DNA of 64,000 bases from Ascidiaceihabitans sp. (GCA_028825475.1 JAPKAB010000001.1:1-64000), one strand, 5' to 3'; shown: positions 26,244 through 35,341, counted from the stretch's first letter. The notes: generated by a model from the letters alone, not told the origin. Made by a program: numbers and translations.

Positions 26244-27196
26244 ACTTTATTGGGCGCTAAAATTCCGTCGACAAGGTGTGCCTTAAGATTGGCAACCGCC
26301 ATCAGCCCCATATCCGCACGCACTTCCAGTGCTGCAGTCCCCAAATGGGGCAATAGCACTACGTTTTCGAGGTCGCGCAGCGCTTGTGGCACTGTCGGTT
26401 CAAATTCGTATACATCCAAACCTGCGCCACCAATTTGATCGGTCTGAAGTGCTGCAATCAATGCCGCTTCGTCGACGACGTTGCCGCGCGAAATATTCAC
26501 CAGATGAGAATGTGGCTGCATTACATTCAACACATCGGCATTGACCAGATGATGGGTCTCAGCCCCACCAGGAACAGCAAGAACCAAAACATCCACAGCA
26601 CTTGCAAGTTCGATCAAGGAACCAAACGCCGCAGCCTCAAATGGCAATGTTTTAGGCGAACGGCTGACATAGCCAACCTTCATGCCAAATCCATAGTGGC
26701 ATCGTTGGGCGATTGCCTGACCGATGCGCCCCATGCCGACGATACCGACTGTCTTGCCGCTCAGGTGAAGCCCTAGCATCTGTGTCGGGTGCCATCCCTC
26801 CCATTCGCCTGAACGGACCAGCCTTTCGCCCTCTCCCGCGCGGCGTGCGGACATCAGCATCAAGGTCATGGCGATATCGGCAGTCGCGTCAGTCACAGCA
26901 CCGGGCGTGTTACTTACGGTTACGCCGCGCTGCAGGGCGGCACCGACATCGATGTGATTATATCCCACTCCAAAGTTAGCAAGGATCGTACATTTGGATT
27001 TGCCCAGGCGGTCAAACACAGCGGGCTGAAACATGTCACCAAGCGTGGGCATGATACCATCAAACGCGCCCAGCGCGGTTTGCATCTCTGACGTAGAGAG
27101 AGGCGATGTTTCACTGCGTACTGTGACGTCAAAATATTTGCGCGCCTCGGCCACAACAACGTCTGGCAATGGTCGCGTGATAAGAACCTTTTTCAA
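26240..27196 (-). CDS. D-2-hydroxyacid dehydrogenase (glyoxylate/hydroxypyruvate reductase type)
   Basis: A 318-residue NAD(P)-dependent dehydrogenase. The Rossmann motif is VGIVGMGRIGQAIAQ, followed by the substrate arginine in VNISRGNVVDE, the glutamate in LDVYEFEP and the catalytic histidine in LLPHLGTA. The absence of an acidic residue at the end of the second Rossmann strand (VSRSPK) suggests NADPH preference, as in glyoxylate/hydroxypyruvate reductases. Its start overlaps the csaA stop by four bases, so the two are translated together. Confidence 0.92.
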   Translation of the reverse strand: MKKVLITRPLPDVVVAEARKYFDVTVRSETSPLSTSEMQTALGAFDGIMPTLGDMFQPAVFDRLGKSKCTILANFGVGYNHIDVGAALQRGVTVSNTPGAVTDATADIAMTLMLMSARRAGEGERLVRSGEWEGWHPTQMLGLHLSGKTVGIVGMGRIGQAIAQRCHYGFGMKVGYVSRSPKTLPFEAAAFGSLIELASAVDVLVLAVPGGAETHHLVNADVLNVMQPHSHLVNISRGNVVDEAALIAALQTDQIGGAGLDVYEFEPTVPQALRDLENVVLLPHLGTAALEVRADMGLMAVANLKAHLVDGILAPNKV

Positions 27197-27534
27197 ACCA
27201 TTCGCTCCCCAAGCGGAACATCCTGATCAGGAGACAACAAAACAATCCCTCCAGTTTCATCGGCCAAGCCTAAAACCAGAACCTCCGACATGAATTTCCC
27301 GATCTGGCGTGGTGGAAAATTGACCACACCCATCACCTGCTTACCGACGAGTGATTCTGGGGAGTAATGGGCCGTCACCTGTGCAGAGGTTTTACGCTCC
27401 CCAATTTCAGGTCCAAAATCAATCCACATCTTGATCGCTGGCTTGCGCGCTTCTGGATAGTCCTCAGCCCGAAGAACCTTACCAACGCGGATATCGACCT
27501 TCATAAAGTCATCAAATGTAATTGGATCAGCCAT
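27193..27534 (-). CDS. csaA: tRNA-binding / secretion chaperone CsaA
   Basis: A 113-residue protein that is a single EMAP/OB-fold tRNA-binding domain: FDDFMKVDIRVGKVLRAEDY, MWIDFGPEIGERKTSAQVTA and VVNFPPRQIGKFMSEVLVLG. CsaA is a dimeric chaperone-like protein that can bind peptides and tRNA. Its start lies inside the 3' end of proC (eight-base overlap), and its end overlaps the next gene by four, so the three genes form a tightly coupled minus-strand set. Confidence 0.93.
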   Translation of the reverse strand: MADPITFDDFMKVDIRVGKVLRAEDYPEARKPAIKMWIDFGPEIGERKTSAQVTAHYSPESLVGKQVMGVVNFPPRQIGKFMSEVLVLGLADETGGIVLLSPDQDVPLGERMV

Positions 27535-28342
27535 TTGCCAGTTCCTTTGAACGCCCTGTAGCGGCAGCTACAGTTTTGTTGATTAAAGACGGCAGCCCTG
27601 TTTCCACATCCATTAATACCTCAAGCCCCGCTTGGGTGGTGCCGTTTGGACTGGTCACATTTACACGTAGCTGGGATGGGCTCTCGGCGGCCTCCTCAGC
27701 GAGTGCACCAGCCCCCGCGACAGTCGCCTTGGCAAGTTGCATCGCCATCTCTGCTGGCAAGCCTTGGGCCTCCCCTGCAGCGGCCAATGTTTCAATCATA
27801 TGAAAAACGTAAGCAGGGCCGGATCCGCTGACACCCGTAACGGCATCAATCTGGCCTTCATTCTCTAATCGTACCACCTGTCCCACGGCCTGGAGCAGCT
27901 GTACGGCTTCATCCACACCTTCATTTGATACTGCTGCGTTGCCGATGACAGCAGTGATCCCCTTCCCAATTGCCGCAGGCGTATTTGGCATAGCCCGCAC
28001 AACTGGGGTTTCATGCCCTAAGACGCTTTCGAAGTATCCAATGGTGGTACCCGCAGCAACGCTGACAAACACAGTTTGACCGCCGCCCATTTCCTGCAAT
28101 CGAGGCAACGCTTCAGCCATCATCTGCGGTTTAACTGCGACAAGAACAATGGCTGGCGCGTCCGGTAAATCGCTATTCAGCGCCACACCCGTGCTTTTCA
28201 GCCAATCAGAAGGAAACGGATCTAAAACGTGGACGGAAGTGGCAGGCAATCCTTGATCCAGCCAGCCAGCCAGCATAGCAGATCCCATCTTACCACAGCC
28301 CAACAACACCAGTCCTTGTTGCGCGATACGACTATTCTTCAT
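27527..28342 (-). CDS. proC: pyrroline-5-carboxylate reductase
   Basis: ProC reduces pyrroline-5-carboxylate to proline using NAD(P)H. The 271-residue protein has the nucleotide-binding VLLGCGKMGSAML near the N-terminus, the mid-domain VVRAMPNTPAAIGKGITAV, and the signature AVTGVSGSGPAYVFHMIE followed by NVTSPNGTTQAGLEVL. Length is normal. It is 37 bp downstream of the YbjN-like gene and overlaps csaA. Confidence 0.97.
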   Translation of the reverse strand: MKNSRIAQQGLVLLGCGKMGSAMLAGWLDQGLPATSVHVLDPFPSDWLKSTGVALNSDLPDAPAIVLVAVKPQMMAEALPRLQEMGGGQTVFVSVAAGTTIGYFESVLGHETPVVRAMPNTPAAIGKGITAVIGNAAVSNEGVDEAVQLLQAVGQVVRLENEGQIDAVTGVSGSGPAYVFHMIETLAAAGEAQGLPAEMAMQLAKATVAGAGALAEEAAESPSQLRVNVTSPNGTTQAGLEVLMDVETGLPSLINKTVAAATGRSKELANG

Positions 28343-28378
28343 GGAGACCCCTTCCAGAAATTGGTTCAGGGCAAAGTG

Positions 28379-28879
28379 TTACGCGCGGCCAAAGGCCTCT
28401 GCAATGGCAACTTGAAGCGCCTCTTTAGGAGTTCGATCCCCCCAAACCAGCAATTGGAATGCAGGGTAATACCGCTCTGCGCTCATGACCGCGGCACTAA
28501 TCATTGTGTCGACCTGATCAGGACCAACATCCTGCCCACCCGCTAGAACCAAGCCATAGCGATACACCGTCAGCTTTTCTTTTTCCCAGTATGTGAAAGA
28601 TCCTGTCCAGCATTCGTCATTCACAAGATTGAGCAGTTCATACAGCTTTGGCAATTTTTCAGTCGGTGGTTCCATTTCAAAGGTACACACCATGCGCAGT
28701 GTTTCATCATAGGCGGACCACGCTAAGGTAATCGAGTAAGTACGCCATTGACCGACGACAGCCATCGCAATGTGATCGTCGGCTATGCGCTCAAAATCCC
28801 ATTTATGATGCTCAGCAATATGCTCGACCAAATCAATCGGGTGAATATCGTCTTCAAAGATATGTTCCGAGAGAGCCAT
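28379..28879 (-). CDS. YbjN domain-containing protein
   Basis: I choose ATG 28879 because AGGTGA lies about seven bases upstream; the longer frame to 28966 lacks a site. The 166-residue product (MALSEHIFEDDIHPIDLVEH...) has alternating strands and a hydrophobic core of the type III secretion chaperone-like YbjN fold (ITLAWSAYDETLRMVCTFEM, ECWTGSFTYWEKEKLTVYRY). E. coli YbjN affects stress responses and motility. In Rhodobacterales this gene precedes proC, as here. The biochemical role is unknown. Confidence 0.85.
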   Translation of the reverse strand: MALSEHIFEDDIHPIDLVEHIAEHHKWDFERIADDHIAMAVVGQWRTYSITLAWSAYDETLRMVCTFEMEPPTEKLPKLYELLNLVNDECWTGSFTYWEKEKLTVYRYGLVLAGGQDVGPDQVDTMISAAVMSAERYYPAFQLLVWGDRTPKEALQVAIAEAFGRA

Positions 28880-29016
28880 CGTATCACCTAGTGTTGGCTG
28901 GCGCTGGGGCGAATTAAGGTCCCAAACGCTAGCTCTTTGCGCAAGAAACTGGTGCAGTGCACACACTTCCTACTAGATATGGTGATGTTGAGCGACCGTT
29001 CTGGCAACCCTTTATC

Positions 29017-29045
29017 TGGGGATAACTTCAATAAGTTGTGGAGAA
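29017..29045. promoter_or_regulatory. two DnaA-box-like 9-mers
   Basis: TGGGGATAA at 29017-29025 and TGTGGAGAA at 29037-29045 each differ by one base from the consensus TGTGGATAA, in the same orientation and 20 bp apart. The first is part of a TTATC-TGGG-GATAA dyad. There is no dnaA, parAB or other origin gene nearby, so at best they are regulatory boxes. Confidence 0.3.
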
Positions 29046-29097
29046 CTCCGCAAGCCCCACAAAATATAGCCCATGTGAGTTCAACCCAGAAATGCAA

Positions 29098-29127
29098 AAC
29101 GCCCCTTCCAGTAGAAAGGGGCGGTCA
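29098..29127 (-). terminator. rho-independent terminator after ubiK
   Basis: On the minus strand CGCCCCTT, a short loop and AAGGGGCG form a GC-rich stem followed by TTTTGC. It lies about 55 bp after the ubiK stop. Confidence 0.8.
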
Positions 29128-29179
29128 ACTGCATTGCAGGCAACGTCTTAGTGTAGAATCGTTACCTTATCTTGCTCGG

Positions 29180-29419
29180 TTATTTGGCTTCTAGCGAATC
29201 GAGGCGCGCCTTTAGCGTCTCGTTCTCTTCACGGGCTTTTTGGGCCATTGCTCGGACCGCGTCGAATTCTTCACGGGTCACAAAATCACGATCCGCCAGC
29301 CAGCGATCCATCAAGGATTTCATCGCTGTTTCAGCTTCATCTTTGGCACCTTGGGCAACGCCCATAGCGTTTGTCATCAAATGAGAAATGTCGTCAAAAA
29401 TTTTACCACGAGCTTGCAT
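29180..29419 (-). CDS. ubiK: accessory factor UbiK family protein (BMFP)
   Basis: A 79-residue, almost entirely helical protein ending in a coiled coil (TREEFDAVRAMAQKAREENE, TLKARLDSLEAK). This is the BMFP/UbiK pattern; UbiK assists ubiquinone synthesis in aerobic conditions as a lipid-binding partner of UbiJ, and the family was first described by membrane-fusion activity. ATG 29419 has AGGAGAGA about six bases upstream and is used rather than the GTG one codon earlier. It is divergent from lgt, a pairing usual in Rhodobacterales. Confidence 0.9.
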   Translation of the reverse strand: MQARGKIFDDISHLMTNAMGVAQGAKDEAETAMKSLMDRWLADRDFVTREEFDAVRAMAQKAREENETLKARLDSLEAK

Positions 29420-29514
29420 CACTGTCTCTCCTTAATGCTTGACCTCTATATGGGGACCCGCACACCTTAGTGCAAGGTTGACTTACCCTAACCCACGGAG
29501 GCATTCAGACGCAC

Positions 29515-30405
29515 ATGAACGCATTGATCCCCTTCCCGAACATTTCACCAGAGATTTTTTCGATATCCGTATTCGGCTTTGAATTGGCCTTGCGTTGGTA
29601 CGCGCTCGCTTACATCGCTGGTATTCTCATTGGCTGGCGGATGGTTGTTATGACCGTCAAAACTTCGCGCCTTTGGATCAAAAATCAGCCTGTTATGACA
29701 CCGACGCAGATCGAAGATTTGCTGACTTGGGTCATCTTAGGTGTCATTTTTGGTGGTCGATTGGGATATGTCCTGTTCTATCAACCCAGCTATTATCTAC
29801 AGAACCCCAGCGAGATTTTGTATGTTTGGCAAGGCGGCATGGCATTCCATGGTGGTCTTCTCGGTGTGATCACCGCTGGCTTGATCTTTACCACCCGATA
29901 TAAAATTCCAAAACTAAGTGCTGCGGATATCATGGCGCTTGGTGTTCCGCCCGGATTATTGTTGGGCCGCCTGGCAAACTTTATCAACGCAGAACTATGG
30001 GGCCGGCCAACGGACCTGCCTTGGGGTGTCGCCTTCCCAACACAAGCCGCACAGTTCTGCCCAGATGTTATTGGTGTATGCGCACGCCACCCTTCGCAAT
30101 TGTATGAAGCGCTACTTGAGGGATTAATCCTTGGAGGTCTCTTGTTGTGGTTGGCATGGCGTCGCGACGCCTACAAAACCCCGGGTCTGATCGCAGGCAC
30201 ATTTTTCCTAGGCTACGGCATTGCACGCTTTTCTGTTGAATTTGCACGCCAACCTGACGCGCAATTTGTATCTGCGGGCAACCCACTTGGTCTAGCGCTG
30301 GAAATGGGTGGATATGGCCTAACGATGGGTCAATTGCTGTCCGTTCCAATGATTGCACTTGGGCTTTATCTGATCCGTCAAGCACGGCGCATGATGACAG
30401 CATGA
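29515..30405 (+). CDS. lgt: prolipoprotein diacylglyceryl transferase
   Basis: Lgt attaches diacylglycerol from phosphatidylglycerol to the lipobox cysteine of prolipoproteins, at the inner membrane. The 296-residue protein has seven hydrophobic segments and the Lgt signature [20 protein letters not shown], plus the essential histidine in [11 protein letters not shown] and the arginine in [14 protein letters not shown]. It would process the lipoproteins encoded at 2250 and 22643. Its stop overlaps the start of the methyltransferase gene by four bases. Confidence 0.97.
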   Translation: MNALIPFPNISPEIFSISVFGFELALRWYALAYIAGILIGWRMVVMTVKTSRLWIKNQPVMTPTQIEDLLTWVILGVIFGGRLGYVLFYQPSYYLQNPSEILYVWQGGMAFHGGLLGVITAGLIFTTRYKIPKLSAADIMALGVPPGLLLGRLANFINAELWGRPTDLPWGVAFPTQAAQFCPDVIGVCARHPSQLYEALLEGLILGGLLLWLAWRRDAYKTPGLIAGTFFLGYGIARFSVEFARQPDAQFVSAGNPLGLALEMGGYGLTMGQLLSVPMIALGLYLIRQARRMMTA

Positions 30406-31460
30406 ACCTACACGATCTTTTAGTAGCCCAGATCACTGCCAACGGGCCAATGCGTATCTCCGACTTCATGGCAGATTGTCTTCTTCATCCAGATTTTGGC
30501 TATTACACAACCAAAAATCCGTTTGGTGCGTCTGGTGATTTTGTAACAGCGCCAGAAGTCTCTCAAATGTTTGGGGAGTTGATTGGACTGTCATTGGCCC
30601 AAGCGTGGATTGACCAAGGATCACCCGCATCCTTTGCCCTGGTTGAGTTCGGGCCTGGACGCGGTACGTTGATGGCTGACATCTTACGCGCCACCAAAGG
30701 GGTCAGCGGCTTTCACCAGGCAGCACAGATCACATTGCTAGAGGCTTCTGCCGAATTGAGAGCCCGTCAAGGTGAAACCCTGCAAGGCTATACGCCCATT
30801 TGGATTGAGGCAGCCGATCAGATTCCTTCAATGCCAATATTCGCGGTTGCCAACGAATTTTTTGACGCTTTGCCAATCCGTCAATTTGTTCGCGATGGCG
30901 CAGGATGGCGCGAACGTCAGGTCGGTTTGGACGATAAAGCACTCGCCTTCGGTTTAGGCCCAAATACGCCACAACCTGCGTTGGCGCATCGCCTAGAGGA
31001 CACAAACGACGGTGATATTGTCGAGGATTGCGCCGTCGCATCTCCCTTCGTGAACACCGTAGGTTTGCGCATCAAACAGCACGGTGGTGCCGCCCTATTC
31101 ATTGACTATGGCGACTGGCGCAGCTTGGGCGACACCCTGCAAGCCATCAAGGACCACGAAACCGTTTCGCCGCTTGTGCAAGCTGGCCAATGCGACATCA
31201 CAGCCCATGTTGACTTTGAAGCGATCGCAAACGCCGCACCCTGCCCTTATTCACGTGTTACCCCCCAAGGTGTATTTCTAGAACGGCTAGGGATCACACA
31301 GCGGGCACAAGCGCTTGCTCACAACATGACTGAAGACGCACTTCATACCCATGTTGCAGCACATCGCCGCTTGACCCACCCTGACGAAATGGGAAACCTG
31401 TTCAAAGTTATCGGCCTGTATCCCGAAGGGGGCAGCCCACCTGCAGGATTAGAAAAATGA
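30402..31460 (+). CDS. class I SAM-dependent methyltransferase (COG1565/NDUFAF7 type)
   Basis: A 352-residue protein of the DUF185 group. The N-terminus has the family pattern [20 protein letters not shown] and [20 protein letters not shown]; the SAM-binding motif is [16 protein letters not shown]. The mitochondrial relative NDUFAF7 dimethylates an arginine of a complex I subunit; the bacterial substrate is not established. It overlaps lgt and pgeF by four bases at each end, so the three are translated as one unit. Confidence 0.92.
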   Translation: MNLHDLLVAQITANGPMRISDFMADCLLHPDFGYYTTKNPFGASGDFVTAPEVSQMFGELIGLSLAQAWIDQGSPASFALVEFGPGRGTLMADILRATKGVSGFHQAAQITLLEASAELRARQGETLQGYTPIWIEAADQIPSMPIFAVANEFFDALPIRQFVRDGAGWRERQVGLDDKALAFGLGPNTPQPALAHRLEDTNDGDIVEDCAVASPFVNTVGLRIKQHGGAALFIDYGDWRSLGDTLQAIKDHETVSPLVQAGQCDITAHVDFEAIANAAPCPYSRVTPQGVFLERLGITQRAQALAHNMTEDALHTHVAAHRRLTHPDEMGNLFKVIGLYPEGGSPPAGLEK

Positions 31461-32212
31461 CGCTAGAGATTCTTACCGCTGACTCATTAGGTGCAACACG
31501 ACACGGTTTCTTCAGCCGTAAAGGCGGCACATCCTCAGGAATTTTTCAAGGTTTAAACTGTGGCGCCGGCAGTTCGGATCAATCTGAAGCAGTCAAAATC
31601 AACCGTGGCCGTGTGGCTGATGCCATGCAAGTCCCATATGATCATCTAATAGGTGTCCATCAAATTCATTCTGCAGACGTTGTTACTGTTCATACTGCGA
31701 ATACAGATCATCCAAAAGCGGACGCCCTTGTGACAGCAACCAAAGGCATCGCCCTTTCGGTACTTTCCGCCGATTGCCAACCTGTCCTATTTGCCGATAC
31801 CCAAGCTGGGGTTATTGGTGCAGCACATGCAGGTTGGAAAGGCGCGTTAGACGGCGTCTTAACCCAAACAGTCGAAGCGATGATCGCACTTGGTGCGAAA
31901 CGCGAAAACATTTGTGCCGCGATTGGTCCATGCATCAGCCAACGCGCTTATGAGGTTGGGCCGGATTTCATGGATAACTTCATAGACAAAGACCCAGACA
32001 ACGCACATTTTTTTACTCAAGGCAACGGCGATAGGTTACAATTTGACCTGCCCGCCTTCGGACTAAAGAGTTTGCGAGAAACGGGTATCGCCACTGCAGA
32101 GTGGACCCGTCACTGTACTTACAGCGATCCCGAACGGTTCTACTCTTATCGTCGTAGTGTTCACCAAAAAGAAGCCGACTATGGACGGCTGATCGCTGCA
32201 ATCAGTTTGTAA
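31457..32212 (+). CDS. pgeF: peptidoglycan editing factor PgeF
   Basis: A 251-residue protein of the YfiH/laccase-domain family. The zinc-binding and catalytic residues are visible in LSADCQPVLFAD, GAAHAGWKGALDG and AAIGPCISQRAYEVG, with a HQIHSADV histidine upstream. In E. coli this enzyme removes wrong amino acids (L-Ser in place of L-Ala) from UDP-MurNAc intermediates. It is the last of the lgt-methyltransferase-pgeF set. Confidence 0.94.
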   Translation: MTLEILTADSLGATRHGFFSRKGGTSSGIFQGLNCGAGSSDQSEAVKINRGRVADAMQVPYDHLIGVHQIHSADVVTVHTANTDHPKADALVTATKGIALSVLSADCQPVLFADTQAGVIGAAHAGWKGALDGVLTQTVEAMIALGAKRENICAAIGPCISQRAYEVGPDFMDNFIDKDPDNAHFFTQGNGDRLQFDLPAFGLKSLRETGIATAEWTRHCTYSDPERFYSYRRSVHQKEADYGRLIAAISL

Positions 32213-32475
32213 TTGGGGCTCGAATTAGGCAATCGGGGTCGCGAACTTGCCCAAATTGAACAGCTACGACAACCCAACAACCTGTGGTTATGCTAATATT
32301 GCCTTATTTACAGGGCTCTATTACTTTAAGGCAAAACCGCCATATTCTCTGTTCAGAAAACAGTAAAATTCGTCAAATTTTATGTTCACGGCCAAATTCA
32401 AACCGCATTCATTCGCCATATTGATTTCAACAACGGATTGAAAATGATCCAAACGAAATCGAGCTGGAGAACAAC

Positions 32476-32622
32476 ATGAAAACGAACACACGCTTTATTA
32501 AATCAATTTGCGAAACTGCAGCCAAAGAGGACGTGGTAATGCCATGGGCCCGTGGTGCAAGACGCGCAGCATTTATTGCCAAGCGCCAAGACAACGAAAT
32601 TCCTGTTCAAAAAGCAGCTTAA
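32476..32622 (+). CDS. 48-residue conserved-looking small protein
   Basis: A clean short frame with GGAGA eight bases upstream and a strong terminator 50 bp downstream. The product is MKTNTRFIKSICETAAKEDV, then VMPWARGARRAAFIAKRQ and an acidic to neutral tail. It is basic, without a membrane segment or signal, and the MPWARGARRAAFIAKR block is the sort of motif kept in a real small protein family. I believe similar small proteins exist in Roseobacter genomes but cannot name a function. The gene is a single transcription unit with its own leader of about 260 bp. Confidence 0.75.
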   Translation: MKTNTRFIKSICETAAKEDVVMPWARGARRAAFIAKRQDNEIPVQKAA

Positions 32623-32671
32623 GACGCCTAGACGCGTTAAAATGTAATGAGTGCATTATTTAAGTGTTGGT

Positions 32672-32705
32672 TAGCCCGTCTCGCGATTCGCGAGGCGGGT
32701 TTTCT
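32672..32705 (+). terminator. rho-independent terminator after the 48-residue gene
   Basis: CCCGTCTCGCG (32675-32685) pairs with CGCGAGGCGGG (32689-32699) with one T-G pair and a three-base loop, then TTTT. Confidence 0.92.
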
Positions 32706-32921
32706 GTTGTCGGCCCAAATATGGCTGAATTATTTCAAAATTTGGAAACAATCCTCGACAAATTTAGCCATTATTAGGAAAGTGCTCTCTAGTGTTCATT
32801 AACTTTTGACAGATCTACCCTTTAAGCGGGATTGTAGTTCTATCGAACCACATAAATTTTGTGCGTCCGGTGTTGTTGGTGGGGCCAGCTTCGGATGCGA
32901 TTCCAACTTGAGGATTGTCGC

Positions 32922-33683
32922 ATGAACATTTCTATTGGCCACCAGAGCCAGCAAACGTTTTTACCCCAGCGTATGCTTGAGCATACGCCAACCACGCGTG
33001 CGATTACATCGATGACACGAAATTTTGAAGTCGCAGCATTGCGCGAAGATCAAAAAATGCACGTTGCCCAATTCAAAGCGCCTGCAATGCCATTATTTGA
33101 TTCTGCATTTTCAGCATTCGCGCGTGGATCATTGATGTCGACAACACAGGGCTATGTGGCAATTGAAGATCTTTTACCTGGTGACAACTTGCACACCTCG
33201 TCCGGTGAAGCAGCAAAAATATTGTGGATTGGTTCCAGCACCTTCGTCCCAGCCGCACCAGACCGGCGCATGCCTTTGATCCGGATTATGGCCGACACGT
33301 TCGGTGTTTCCCGTCCATCATCGTTTCTGACGGTTGGCCCATCGGCTCGTCTGTTACAAACGCCACACCACTTGCGTGGCAACCAGGGCGGCACGCAAAT
33401 GTTCACCCATGCCAGCGAATTTGTTGATGGCGTGAATGTCATCGAGATTTGCCCACCGACCCCGGTACAGATGTTCCACATCTGTTTGACGCGCCACGCT
33501 GCAATCACTGTTGGCGGCATGGAGATGGAAACCTATCATCCTGGCTCAATAGCCACGAAAGAAGTAAGCTCTGAAATGCGCGATCTATTCTTATCAATGT
33601 TCCCGCATATTGCTCACTCAAGCGATTTTGGACCGTTAGCGCATCCTCGCGCACCAGAACGGGAAGCGATCGCCGCGTATTAA
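32922..33683 (+). CDS. Hint-like domain protein lacking the catalytic cysteine
   Basis: I use ATG 32922 (AGGAT seven bases upstream), giving 253 residues. Residues from about 60 align by eye with the Hint domain of the protein at 5345: SAFARGSLMSTTQGYVAIED followed by LLPGDNL stands where that protein has PCFTAGT...IEDLRPGD. The splice-type cysteine is replaced by alanine (A65), and the later LSPAHRLMV motif is reduced to TPHHLRGN. The fold is probably kept but self-cleavage should not be possible. No signal or membrane segment is seen. The 240-bp upstream gap is AT-rich. Confidence 0.8.
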   Translation: MNISIGHQSQQTFLPQRMLEHTPTTRAITSMTRNFEVAALREDQKMHVAQFKAPAMPLFDSAFSAFARGSLMSTTQGYVAIEDLLPGDNLHTSSGEAAKILWIGSSTFVPAAPDRRMPLIRIMADTFGVSRPSSFLTVGPSARLLQTPHHLRGNQGGTQMFTHASEFVDGVNVIEICPPTPVQMFHICLTRHAAITVGGMEMETYHPGSIATKEVSSEMRDLFLSMFPHIAHSSDFGPLAHPRAPEREAIAAY

Positions 33684-34180
33684 GCGTCTTTTAGAAGGCG
33701 TGCTTCTAGAACTTCGAACGGCACGCCTGGCTCATCCTTTTCACCACGAATAACGAGCGATGTTTTTACGCTTGCGACGTTTGGTGTTGTCAGCAATTCA
33801 CCGGTTAGAAACGTTTGAAAGCTCGAGAGATCAGGCGCAACACATTTCAGAATGAAATCTACTTCGCCATTCAACATATGGCATTCGCGCACAAGCGGCC
33901 AAGATTTGCACTTTGCTTCGAACGCGCTTAGGTCACTTTCGGCTTGAGACGCTAGGCCAACGTTTGCAAAAACTTGGACTTCAAATCCCAGCTCTTTAGC
34001 ATTCACCTCAGCATGATAACCTTTTATGTAGCCATTTTCCTCAAGTGTACGCACACGGCGCAAACATGGCGGTGCAGAAATTCCAACTCTTTTAGCAAGC
34101 TCAACATTTGTCATGCGCCCATCAGCCTGTAATTCTGCTAAAATCATACGATCAATTGGATCGAGCCGCGTGCCTGCCAT
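33680..34180 (-). CDS. Lrp/AsnC family transcriptional regulator
   Basis: A 166-residue protein with the N-terminal helix-turn-helix LDPIDRMILAELQADGRMTN followed by VELAKRVGISAPPCLRRVRTLEE, then a RAM effector domain from about 70 (EVQVFANVGLASQAE..., VRECHMLNGEVDFILKC). It diverges from trxB. The spaced dyad GCAATATT-N18-AATATTGC in the gap is a good candidate for its binding site. Related alphaproteobacterial gene pairs place such a regulator next to thioredoxin reductase. The amino acid ligand is not known. Confidence 0.94.
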   Translation of the reverse strand: MAGTRLDPIDRMILAELQADGRMTNVELAKRVGISAPPCLRRVRTLEENGYIKGYHAEVNAKELGFEVQVFANVGLASQAESDLSAFEAKCKSWPLVRECHMLNGEVDFILKCVAPDLSSFQTFLTGELLTTPNVASVKTSLVIRGEKDEPGVPFEVLEARLLKDA

Positions 34181-34233
34181 TGTTTGGTTACCTCATTAAT
34201 TTTCGTCTTATTATAACAGACCCCACCTTGCGC

Positions 34234-34267
34234 GCAATATTATTTCAATTCAGCGCAACAATATTGC
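34234..34267. promoter_or_regulatory. candidate Lrp-type operator between lrp and trxB
   Basis: GCAATATT (34234-34241) and AATATTGC (34260-34267) form a perfect 8-bp inverted repeat with 18 bp between the arms, inside the divergent promoter region. GCGCAA occurs next to each arm. Lrp-family dimers bind dyads of about this size. Confidence 0.5.
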
Positions 34268-34374
34268 ATTCTTCAGGTTTGGATGCAGCGTTTATTAACA
34301 AAGCTGCAAGGGGTTCCTCATGTCTCTAAGCATCGTTATTAGTTGCACAAACAAATTGAATATCGGGGGTCCAA

Positions 34375-35316
34375 ATGGGCGAAACGCGTAAAACCAAAGT
34401 TCTTATCATCGGATCTGGCCCAGCAGGCTACACTGCAGGCGTGTATGCCAGCCGTGCAATGTTGGAGCCCATATTGGTCCAAGGCATGGAGCCAGGTGGT
34501 CAACTAACAACAACAACAGAAGTTGAAAACTGGCCTGGAGATTCAGAAGTCCAAGGTCCGGATCTTATGGTGCGCATGCAAGACCACGCAAAAGCAATGG
34601 GCTGCGAAATAATTGGAGATCTGATAACATCTGTCGATTTCAGCAAGCGCCCTTTTGTTGCACAATCAGATAGCGGTACAGAGTATGTCGCAGATGCTAT
34701 TATTCTGGCAACTGGAGCACGTGCCAAATGGCTAGGGTTGCCATCTGAGGACAAATTCAAAGGCTTTGGCGTTTCTGCGTGTGCCACTTGCGATGGCTTT
34801 TTCTATCGTGGCCAAGAAATCGTTGTCATAGGTGGGGGTAACACAGCCGTTGAAGAAGCACTATTTCTGACCAATTTTGCATCCAAAGTAACGCTGGTCC
34901 ACCGTCGTGACGAACTGCGAGCGGAGAAGATCCTTATCGATCGCCTTGAGAAGAATCCGAAGATCGAGCCATTGTGGTTCCATCAACTTGACGAAGTCTA
35001 CGGAACCGATGCTCCTTTGGGCGTTGAAGGTATCAAGGTGAAACACGTTGAAACTGGGGAAATCAAAGACATCCCATGCAAGGGCGTGTTTGTTGCCATC
35101 GGTCATGCGCCAGCAAATGAATTGGTCAAAGACGTTTTGGAAACCCATATGGGCGGCTACGTTGTGACAAAACCAGACAGCACAGAAACATCAATTCCTG
35201 GTGTTTTTGCGGCTGGCGATCTTACAGATCACAAATACCGTCAAGCTGTCACATCAGCTGGAATGGGCTGCATGGCGGCACTTGAGGCTGAACGATGGAT
35301 TGCTGAAAACGAATAG
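34375..35316 (+). CDS. trxB: thioredoxin-disulfide reductase
   Basis: TrxB passes electrons from NADPH through FAD to thioredoxin. The 313-residue protein has the FAD motif IIGSGPAGYTAGVYASRA, the redox pair C136-C139 in ACATCDGFFY, the NADPH motif VVIGGGNTAVEEALFL and the C-terminal FAD contact GVFAAGDLTDHKYRQAV. Length is normal for the low-molecular-weight class. It is divergent from an Lrp-family regulator gene, which probably controls it. Confidence 0.97.
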   Translation: MGETRKTKVLIIGSGPAGYTAGVYASRAMLEPILVQGMEPGGQLTTTTEVENWPGDSEVQGPDLMVRMQDHAKAMGCEIIGDLITSVDFSKRPFVAQSDSGTEYVADAIILATGARAKWLGLPSEDKFKGFGVSACATCDGFFYRGQEIVVIGGGNTAVEEALFLTNFASKVTLVHRRDELRAEKILIDRLEKNPKIEPLWFHQLDEVYGTDAPLGVEGIKVKHVETGEIKDIPCKGVFVAIGHAPANELVKDVLETHMGGYVVTKPDSTETSIPGVFAAGDLTDHKYRQAVTSAGMGCMAALEAERWIAENE

Positions 35317-35341
35317 TTCCTCACTCCAAAAGCAACGAAAT

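Noticed and set aside
28880-29179. Replication origin based on DnaA-like boxes
   Set aside because: Only two imperfect boxes, no AT-rich unwinding region with clusters of boxes, and none of the genes that usually flank an alphaproteobacterial origin.
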